Source of the DNA: Planctomycetaceae bacterium
GTDB taxonomy: Bacteria; Planctomycetota; Planctomycetia; Planctomycetales; Planctomycetaceae
Direction: 5' to 3'
Length of the DNA: 5,263 nt
NCBI GenBank assembly: GCA_023258825.1
Contig: JALQWE010000307.1
Span: 1 to 5,263 of the forward strand
The notes under the pieces were generated by a model. The model was not told where the DNA came from, made no database searches, and worked only from the letters and a program-made list of their open reading frames with translations. The position numbers and the translations under genes were made by a program. Position 1 is the first letter of the stretch, and every line of letters begins with the position of its first letter. Shown one piece after another: positions 1-5,263 of this stretch.

Positions 1-1782
1 AAAGGTCCCGCTGCCGGGCTGATCGTCATCGTGGTGGGTTGCATCGAAGACTTCAGCGGCAACGGGATGACAGAAGGCTGGCTGCCAGCCGACCAGAATG
101 CCTATCGCGCAGCGCTGGCAGTGGGTGCCGTCGCTGCCGTACTGCAGATTCTGTTCGGACTGTTTCGAGCCGGGATTCTCGGCGAATTCTTTCCAGCGAC
201 CGTTGTGCACGGCATGCTGGCGGCCATCGGTGTGATCATCATCTCCAAACAGATCCCGGTTGCTGTCGGAGTTATGGATGCGAAAGGCGGACCACTGGCC
301 CTGCTGCGTCAGATTCCCGACTTCATGGCCCGAGCCAATCCGGCCATCGCCTTTATCGGAGTCTTCAGCCTGATCATCATGTTTGTCTGGCCGATCATCC
401 GCAGTCGGGTCAAAGTGCTGGCCCCCATCCCGGCACACCTGATCGTCCTGCTGCTGTCAGTACCACTGGGCATGGCTCTCAATCTCACCACGGATCACGA
501 TTACCGTCTGTTTGAGAAAAGCTATTCTCTGAACGATAAATTCCTCGTCACCATGCCCAAAGAAATCTTCGGGATGTTCAAGGAAATCACGACACCCGAC
601 TTCTCTGTGCTGAATCAGTGGAAAGCCTGGAAGTGGATCATGATGTTCTTCGTGATCGGCAGCCTCGAATCTCTGCTCAGCGCCAAAGCCGTGGATCTGC
701 TCGATCCGTGGAAACGTCGCACCGATATGAACCGCGACGTCCTCGCCGTCGGGATTGCTAATCTCGCCGCTGCAATGATCGGTGGATTGCCGATGATTTC
801 AGAGATTGTTCGCAGCAAGTCCAATATCGATAACGGGGCCAGAACACGCTTCGCAAATATGTGGCATGGTGTGTTTCTGCTGTTGTGCGTCGGGCTCATT
901 CCGACAATCCTGCACCGTATCCCCCTGGCCGCACTCGCCGCCATGCTCGTGTACACAGGCACACGACTGGCACATCCCAACGAATTCCGCAACGTTTACC
1001 GCATCGGACGTGAACAACTCCTGATTTTTGTTGTCACGCTGGTCGTCGTGCTCGCCACAGACCTGCTGATCGGCGTCGCAGCGGGGATTGCCCTGAAGAT
1101 GGTCATCCATCTGGCCAATGGCGTTCCGCTCAAATCCTTCTTCAAAGCCTATGTCGAAGTGGAGGATGTTGACGAGAAAACCAGTCGCATCATCGCTCGG
1201 GAATCAGCTGTCTTCAGTAACTGGATTCCCTTCCGTCGACAAATCGAAGACATTGGCCTCGTCCAGAAACGCAATCTGATTCTCGATCTCTCCGGCGCCA
1301 CGATGGTCGACTCCAGCGTGATGGAAAAGCTGGAGGAAATGCAGGGGGAATTTGAACAGGAAGGACTCCGCCTCGAACTCCGCGGCCTCGAAGACTTCCG
1401 CTCGTTCTCCCGCAGCTCACACTCGGCTCGCAAAAAAGAACTGACACCCGTTCGTCGTATCACCATTGTTGCCGACGAAGCCGTGATGGACTCGCTCCTT
1501 CCGGAACTGATCCGCATGGGGATTTCAGGCTACACAGAAGTGGGGTGCCGCGGAGCTGGACGGAATGATCTCACTATCGCAGAACTGCACCCGCGTTCCT
1601 GCATTCGAATGGAAGTGGTAACTGTTCCGGACGTCTGCAATCACGTCGTGGATTATCTTCGCAGCAGCATCATGCCAATGCACAGGATTACGGTCTGCGT
1701 CGAAACGGTTGAAGTCATTCGTCTGAGCGCCTTCGAGCCCTCCGGGCAAACCTCGACACTGGATTCTGTATCCCACCACTGA
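1..1782 (+). CDS. SulP/SLC26-family anion transporter with STAS and C-terminal PII-like domain (5' partial)
   Basis: This is an inner-membrane permease for an inorganic anion; sulfate and bicarbonate are the usual SulP substrates and the sequence does not decide between them. The frame is open from base 1, giving 593 residues. It begins in KGPAAGLIVI, which aligns with transmembrane segment 3 of SulP proteins, so roughly 70-90 N-terminal residues lie outside the window. The membrane domain spans about residues 1-372 (hydrophobic segments near 36-56, 62-82, 112-131, 138-160, 210-230, 288-304 and 338-372), with family motifs ESLLSAKAVD (about 223-232) and GGLPMISEIVRS (261-272). A short STAS domain follows, with LILDLSG at 426-432 and Asp-Ser-Ser at 437-439, the usual conserved loop. 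Residues 485-575 resemble PII-like proteins (SbtB, CPII): RRITIV strand, helix, SGYTEVGCRGAGR, a loop, IRMEVV strand, helix, ITVCVETVEVIR. The SbtB-type C-terminal Cys-rich tail is absent. The transporter call is firm; the PII-like call is strong by pattern but not tested by alignment. Confidence 0.93.
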   Translation, partial: KGPAAGLIVIVVGCIEDFSGNGMTEGWLPADQNAYRAALAVGAVAAVLQILFGLFRAGILGEFFPATVVHGMLAAIGVIIISKQIPVAVGVMDAKGGPLALLRQIPDFMARANPAIAFIGVFSLIIMFVWPIIRSRVKVLAPIPAHLIVLLLSVPLGMALNLTTDHDYRLFEKSYSLNDKFLVTMPKEIFGMFKEITTPDFSVLNQWKAWKWIMMFFVIGSLESLLSAKAVDLLDPWKRRTDMNRDVLAVGIANLAAAMIGGLPMISEIVRSKSNIDNGARTRFANMWHGVFLLLCVGLIPTILHRIPLAALAAMLVYTGTRLAHPNEFRNVYRIGREQLLIFVVTLVVVLATDLLIGVAAGIALKMVIHLANGVPLKSFFKAYVEVEDVDEKTSRIIARESAVFSNWIPFRRQIEDIGLVQKRNLILDLSGATMVDSSVMEKLEEMQGEFEQEGLRLELRGLEDFRSFSRSSHSARKKELTPVRRITIVADEAVMDSLLPELIRMGISGYTEVGCRGAGRNDLTIAELHPRSCIRMEVVTVPDVCNHVVDYLRSSIMPMHRITVCVETVEVIRLSAFEPSGQTSTLDSVSHH

Positions 1783-1808
1783 CGCAACTCGGTGGCGTCC
1801 TGCGTCAG
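1779..1808 (+). terminator. Inverted repeat over the transporter stop codon, possible terminator
   Basis: CTGACGCA (1779-1786) is the exact reverse complement of TGCGTCAG (1801-1808), giving an 8-bp stem with a 14-base loop. The TGA stop (1780-1782) lies inside the left arm. No T-run follows, so it is not a classical intrinsic terminator. It could be an mRNA 3'-end structure or contribute to termination together with the hairpin at 1826-1856. Confidence 0.35.
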
Positions 1809-1825
1809 CAGCTCGCGTTTCCAAC

Positions 1826-1856
1826 GGAGCCTCGTTCTCAGGGAGGGCGAGGTTCT
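1826..1856. repeat. REP-like intergenic hairpin
   Basis: GAGCCTCG (1827-1834) pairs with CGAGGTTC (1848-1855) with a single G-T wobble. The stem can continue inward through wobble pairs and CTC/GAG (1837-1839 with 1843-1845). The flanking CCCGAGCCGCAAGCTTC (1858-1874) adds to the impression of a repeat unit. From memory, sequences of the form GGGAGGGCGAGGCTCC...CCGAGCCGC are common between genes in planctomycetes. That resemblance is recalled, not searched. It lies 44 bases after the transporter stop and may also end its transcript, although no T-run follows. Confidence 0.5.
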
Positions 1857-2030
1857 ACCCGAGCCGCAAGCTTCTCCCGCATTTCGCCCTGAAACTCAGT
1901 GTCTTCTGTGCTTAACAGCACTCGTCTTATACGCCCACATGCCAGCATTCCGGGACGACGATCCACCCGACCCGATCCGCCACGCAGACCGGATGAAACC
2001 CCGCACAGCCAGCTAAAACCCTCGTTGATG

Positions 2031-2055
2031 CTGCTCCCGGCCTTCTCGGGGGCAG
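2031..2055. repeat. GC-rich hairpin
   Basis: CTGCTCCCG (2031-2039) pairs with CGGGGGCAG (2047-2055): nine pairs, one of them a G-T wobble, around a 7-base loop. The right arm's G-run can alternatively pair with CCCCG at 2061-2065, so two mutually exclusive structures are possible. Only GATTT follows, which is too weak to call an intrinsic terminator. The function is unknown. Confidence 0.45.
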
Positions 2056-2066
2056 GATTTCCCCGG

Positions 2067-2090
2067 ATCAGTCTCAGCATCAGTCTCGCC
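2067..2090. repeat. Two-copy 12-base tandem repeat
   Basis: ATCAGTCTCAGC (2067-2078) is followed directly by ATCAGTCTCGCC (2079-2090); ten of twelve positions match and the first nine are identical. It is too short to assign a role and may be a replication-slippage duplication. Confidence 0.45.
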
Positions 2091-2229
2091 TGCCCTGAAG
2101 CGTTCCAACCCGGCCCGAAAACCAGCCCAAACCAACACGATGTGTCATCACTCCGCCAGCCGGCGCGCAACCGGCTTTCATCGCGATTTTCGCGGCCAGC
2201 GAAATGCAGCGAGTGGCCGGCCGACGGAT

Positions 2230-2258
2230 TGCACGCTAGATTGCAGCAACAGCGTGCA
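2230..2258. promoter_or_regulatory. Perfect 8-bp dyad upstream of the aldo/keto reductase
   Basis: TGCACGCT (2230-2237) and AGCGTGCA (2251-2258) are exact reverse complements separated by 13 bases. The spacer itself contains TTGCAGCAA, a small self-complementary core. The right arm ends 72 bases before the reductase ATG. Position and symmetry fit either an operator for a dimeric regulator or a stem-loop in the 5' leader. Nothing in the window identifies a regulator, so the role is inferred only from symmetry and location. Confidence 0.4.
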
Positions 2259-2330
2259 GACAGTAACCACCCTGCCGCACATACGCTGGCAAATACACAC
2301 AATCTCCTTCCGCCAGACCGGACCGGTTTC

Positions 2331-3311
2331 ATGATTCCAGGCTTGACGTTAAACACGGGCGCACAACTTCCCGCAGTGGGGTTCGGCTTCTGGAAGGTCG
2401 AAAAATCACAGGCCTCTGACGTCTGCCAGACCGCCATTCGCATCGGCTATCGACACCTCGACTGCGCCTGTGATTATGGCAACGAACAGGAAGTAGGGCA
2501 GGGCATTGCACAGGCGATCAAAAACGGACTCTGCCGCCGGGAAGATCTCTGGGTCACTTCAAAGCTCTGGAATACCTACCACGCCCCCGAACATGTGCGC
2601 CTCGCCTGCGAAAAATCCCTGCAGGATCTCGGACTGCAGTCCCTGGATCTGTACCTGATTCATTTCCCCATCGCCCAGAAATATGTGCCCATCGAACAAC
2701 GCTATCCACCGGGATGGATCTTCGATCCCACTGCCGAAAACCCCCGCATGGAAGAAGCCCGGATCCCGATTCACGAAACATGGCGAGCCATGGAAGATCT
2801 CGTCGACCAGGGACTCGTTAGGCACATCGGAATCTGCAACTTCGGCACCAGCCTGCTGAGGGACCTGCTGTCCTATGCACGCATCAGGCCCGCCGTGCTC
2901 CAGGTCGAAACTCATCCGTTTCTTGTTCAACCCAAACTGCTGCGATTCTGCCAGCAGGAGCAGATTGCCTACACCGCTTTTTCGCCATTGGGCCCCGCCA
3001 GCTACTACTCCCTGGGCATGGCAATTCCGGAAGATTCGCTGCTGGACAACCGCGTCATTCAATGCCTCGCGCTGAACTACGGCAAATCGGCCGCTCAGAT
3101 CCTGCTCCGCTGGGGTGTCCAGCGCGGCACCTCTGTCATTCCCAAGACATCCAACCCGGATCGTATGGCCGAAAATCTCAACATTTTTGACTTCGAACTC
3201 AGTGCCCAGGACATGGACATCATCTCCTCACTCGATCAGGCACGACGCTTCAATGACCCCGGCGTCTTCTGCGAATCGGCCTTCGGCACCTTCTGTCCCA
3301 TCTATGAATAA
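2331..3311 (+). CDS. Aldo/keto reductase, xylose/aldose reductase-like, NADP-type
   Basis: This is a cytoplasmic oxidoreductase of 326 residues, predicted to reduce aldehydes or aldoses to alcohols with NAD(P)H in a TIM barrel. The catalytic tetrad is complete: Asp44, Tyr49, Lys78 (VTSKLW) and His111 (LIHFP). GYRHLDCACDYGNEQEVG (39-56) fits the first family signature. The IPKTSNPDRMAEN segment (270-282) places Lys272 and Arg278 as in NADP-preferring members. VGFGFWKV (16-23) and the RFNDP near the C-terminus recall fungal xylose reductases, which are similar in length (about 320). The ATG at 2331 is chosen because homology starts there (IPGLTLNTGAQLPAVG). The frame stays open upstream to an ATG at 1899, but that extension looks non-coding. 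No Shine-Dalgarno sequence is visible before 2331. It may be co-transcribed with the synthetase 64 bases downstream. The physiological substrate is unknown. Confidence 0.93.
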   Translation: MIPGLTLNTGAQLPAVGFGFWKVEKSQASDVCQTAIRIGYRHLDCACDYGNEQEVGQGIAQAIKNGLCRREDLWVTSKLWNTYHAPEHVRLACEKSLQDLGLQSLDLYLIHFPIAQKYVPIEQRYPPGWIFDPTAENPRMEEARIPIHETWRAMEDLVDQGLVRHIGICNFGTSLLRDLLSYARIRPAVLQVETHPFLVQPKLLRFCQQEQIAYTAFSPLGPASYYSLGMAIPEDSLLDNRVIQCLALNYGKSAAQILLRWGVQRGTSVIPKTSNPDRMAENLNIFDFELSAQDMDIISSLDQARRFNDPGVFCESAFGTFCPIYE

Positions 3312-3360
3312 CCACGCCCGCCCGGCAACATCGGCCATAAGTTCACAGGCTCCGTCAGCA

Positions 3361-3367
3361 GAGGTGG
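3361..3367 (+). promoter_or_regulatory. Ribosome-binding site for asnB
   Basis: GAGGTGG, close to the anti-16S consensus, ends 8 bases before the GTG at 3376. An in-frame TAA at 3370-3372, one codon upstream of the GTG, excludes any earlier start. Together these fix the start codon, which must be followed directly by the catalytic cysteine. Confidence 0.7.
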
Positions 3368-3375
3368 AATAACCC

Positions 3376-5263
3376 GTGTGTGGAATCGCAGGAGCAATCT
3401 GGTGGAATGCAGCGCTGTCCGTGGACCACGACACCCTGCAGCGGATGACAGATAGTCTGCGCCACCGTGGCCCGGACGCTGACGGTCACTGGCTGTCACT
3501 GTCCGCTCACAACTCCCCACCAGGCCCCGACAAACCGGCCGTAGCGCTCGGACATCGGCGACTCAGCATCATTGATGTCGCCGGCAGCGCCCAACCCCTG
3601 GGCAACGAAGACGATTCCATACAGGTGGTCTTCAACGGCGAAATCTACAACTATCAGGAGCTACGCAGCGAACTGCTCGCTGCCGGACATCAGTTTCGCA
3701 CCGACGGTGACACCGAAGTCCTCGTACATCTCTACGAACAGGAAGGACTGCAGTTTGTCTCGCGACTGCGGGGAATGTTCGCCTTCGCCCTCTGGGATTC
3801 CCGCCTGCAGAGACTGGTCATCGCTCGTGATCGGCTCGGGAAGAAACCACTCTTCTACCGCATGGAAGCCGGACGGCTCAGCTTTGCCAGCGAACTGAAA
3901 GCCCTGCTGCAGATTCCCGGCATGCCACGAACTCTGAATCACGACGCCGTACTGCAGTATCTGACTCTGCAGTACGTCGCCCATCCGCACTGCATTCTGC
4001 AGGGATTCAGTAAACTGCCACCCGCCTCCCTCGGCGTCCTGCAAAATGGTCAGTGGACTGTCACCACATGGTGGACACCCCCATACGACCAGCCGGACCT
4101 CGCCCGCACATCCGTGGCGGATTGGGAGGACCAGTTGCGGACCACACTGCAGCAGGCCGTCCAGCTCCGACTTCGCAGCGATGTCCCACTGGGTGCATTT
4201 CTGTCTGGCGGTATCGACTCCACCGTGATTTGTGGACTGATGCAGGCTCAATTGCAACGCCCCGTGATGACGTTCTCCATCGGGTTCCCTGTGCAGGCCT
4301 TCGATGAACGCGAATACGCACGACAGGCCGCTCGGTACCTCGGCACCGAACACCACGAAGCCATGGTCACCCCGGACGCACTGCAGATCCTGCCCTCACT
4401 GATCTGGCACTATGACGAACCCTTTGCAGACAGTTCAGCAATTCCCACCATGTACCTGTCGCGCATGGCCCGTGAACATGTCACTGTGGCCCTGACAGGC
4501 GACGGCGGCGACGAATTGTTCTGCGGGTACGACCGCTACCGCGCCGCCCGCGCGACTGGCTGGACCGACTGGGTTCCATCGTCGCTGCGCCAGGGCCTCT
4601 CATCTCTCGTCGCACGCCTGCCCACATCGGTCGAACAACGCTCGTTTTTTCGACGACTGCAACGCCTGACGGAATCACTCGCTCAGGATCCGGAACGTCG
4701 CTATCTCAACTGGATCACGATTTTTAATGCCGCCCGCCTTCAGTGGCTGGTCAGTCCGGATCTGCGTCGCCAACTGCAGACCACAGATCCGGCATCCTGC
4801 ATTTTTGAGGCCTGGGAAAAGTTCCCGCAGCGGGATTTCATCACACGCATCACCGCAACAGATCTGCAGACCTATCTGCCCTGCGATATTCTGACCAAAG
4901 TCGACATCGCCAGTATGGCCGCCTCTCTGGAATGCCGCTGCCCATTCCTCGACACCGAAGTCGTCGAACTTGCCGCCCGCATGCCCATCGAAGTCAAACA
5001 AACCCTCTCACGCTCCAAAAAGGTGCTCGTGGACACGTTTAAAAACCTGATTCCACCAGCCATTCAAAACCGGCGTAAAATGGGTTTTGGAGTCCCGATT
5101 GATCACTGGTTTCGACGTGAACTGCAACCCCTGCTGCGCGATGTCCTGCTGTCCGAACGCGCTCTCAGCCGCGGACTGCTCAATCCCGCCTCCGTCCGAA
5201 CACTGGTGGACGAACACACCTCCGGAAAAGTCAATCACGCCTATCGACTCTGGAACCTCCTGT
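3376..5263 (+). CDS. asnB: Asparagine synthetase B, glutamine-hydrolysing (3' partial)
   Basis: The enzyme converts aspartate to asparagine using glutamine and ATP in the cytoplasm; some homologues instead amidate surface polysaccharide or peptide substrates. It starts at GTG, and 629 residues are visible with no stop before the edge. It ends in RLWNLL, which looks like the final helix, so probably only a few tens of residues are missing. The N-terminal class II glutaminase has Cys2 (MCGIAG) as nucleophile, RHRGPD (29-34), HRRLSIID (60-67, Arg62), NGEIYN (87-92) and Asp112. The synthetase domain has the PP-loop SGGIDS (277-282), LTGDGGDELFCGY (373-385), a KVDIASMAASLECRCPFLD segment (508-526) and RRKMGFGVP (566-574). 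No key residue is missing. Length and motifs fit the roughly 630-residue AsnB group, which also includes the exosortase-associated amidotransferases; the sequence alone does not separate them. The gene is unusually rich in Leu-Gln pairs written CTG-CAG. Confidence 0.95.
   Translation, partial: MCGIAGAIWWNAALSVDHDTLQRMTDSLRHRGPDADGHWLSLSAHNSPPGPDKPAVALGHRRLSIIDVAGSAQPLGNEDDSIQVVFNGEIYNYQELRSELLAAGHQFRTDGDTEVLVHLYEQEGLQFVSRLRGMFAFALWDSRLQRLVIARDRLGKKPLFYRMEAGRLSFASELKALLQIPGMPRTLNHDAVLQYLTLQYVAHPHCILQGFSKLPPASLGVLQNGQWTVTTWWTPPYDQPDLARTSVADWEDQLRTTLQQAVQLRLRSDVPLGAFLSGGIDSTVICGLMQAQLQRPVMTFSIGFPVQAFDEREYARQAARYLGTEHHEAMVTPDALQILPSLIWHYDEPFADSSAIPTMYLSRMAREHVTVALTGDGGDELFCGYDRYRAARATGWTDWVPSSLRQGLSSLVARLPTSVEQRSFFRRLQRLTESLAQDPERRYLNWITIFNAARLQWLVSPDLRRQLQTTDPASCIFEAWEKFPQRDFITRITATDLQTYLPCDILTKVDIASMAASLECRCPFLDTEVVELAARMPIEVKQTLSRSKKVLVDTFKNLIPPAIQNRRKMGFGVPIDHWFRRELQPLLRDVLLSERALSRGLLNPASVRTLVDEHTSGKVNHAYRLWNLL

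Larger units (their letters stand above)
1783..2330. other. Long intergenic region, hairpin-rich, no supported gene
   Basis: These 548 bases separate the transporter from the reductase. I see no protein family in any frame. The open frames crossing it give Arg/Pro/Ser-rich translations without recognisable domains. It contains inverted repeats at 1826-1856, 2031-2055 and 2230-2258, plus smaller ones: AGCCGG/CCGGCT at 2158-2163 and 2171-2176, and CGGCCA/TGGCCG at 2193-2198 and 2214-2219. The promoter for the reductase should lie here, but no convincing -35/-10 pair stands out. The number of self-complementary elements suggests repeat-derived or RNA-structured DNA. Confidence 0.7.

Noticed and set aside
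615..992. 125-codon minus-strand open frame inside the transporter
   Set aside because: The opposite strand encodes conserved SulP motifs and the translation shows no family features.
1792..2016. 74-codon plus-strand open frame just after the transporter
   Set aside because: It covers the REP-like hairpin, has no ribosome-binding site or domain, and its composition is that of the intergenic DNA.
2182..2194. CGCG-ATTTT-CGCG small inverted repeat
   Set aside because: Four-base arms in GC-rich DNA are expected by chance; only the longer dyads are listed.
1783..2330. CRISPR array, tRNA or insertion-sequence ends in the gap
   Set aside because: There are no regularly spaced direct repeats, no cloverleaf arms with a GTTC-type T-loop, and no transposase fragment or paired terminal repeats.
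1838..2443. 201-codon open frame on the minus strand across the gap and the reductase start
   Set aside because: It overlaps the conserved reductase N-terminus by over 100 bases, has no recognisable domain, and its translation is Arg/Cys/Trp-rich as expected from the reverse of GC-rich DNA.
3661..4356. 231-codon open frame on the minus strand inside asnB
   Set aside because: It is antisense to conserved glutaminase and PP-loop sequence and has no domain of its own. It is a shadow of the asnB codon pattern.

Overview
The window is a moderately GC-rich stretch of bacterial chromosome. It holds three genes, all on the + strand: the 3' part of a SulP-family anion transporter, a complete aldo/keto reductase, and a glutamine-dependent asparagine synthetase that runs off the right edge. 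The best guess for the source is a member of the Planctomycetota. This rests on the transporter subfamily, the long hairpin-rich intergenic region, the reductase start with no Shine-Dalgarno sequence, and a remembered resemblance of one intergenic hairpin to repeats common in planctomycete genomes. It is an inference, not something the sequence proves.

Bases 1-1782 encode the transporter, which lacks its N-terminus. Its order is a membrane domain, a short STAS domain, and then about 95 residues that read as a PII-like domain of the SbtB/CPII type. A permease carrying its own probable nucleotide- or bicarbonate-sensing PII-like module is the most interesting item here. Such modules are usually separate small proteins encoded beside bicarbonate transporters.

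Bases 1783-2330 (548 bases) hold no gene I can support. The stretch has several inverted repeats: one overlaps the transporter stop codon, one resembles a planctomycete intergenic repeat, one is a GC-rich hairpin near 2040, and one is a perfect 8-bp dyad 72 bases upstream of the reductase. Open frames cross it on both strands, but they look like chance.

Bases 2331-3311 encode a 326-residue aldo/keto reductase with an intact catalytic tetrad and an NADP-type cofactor motif, closest in style to xylose/aldose reductases. After a 64-base gap, a good ribosome-binding site and a GTG start at 3376 begin asparagine synthetase B. Its glutaminase nucleophile (Cys2) and synthetase PP-loop are both intact. 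The reductase and synthetase may share a transcript, but no biochemical link between them is evident. The transporter is probably a separate unit.
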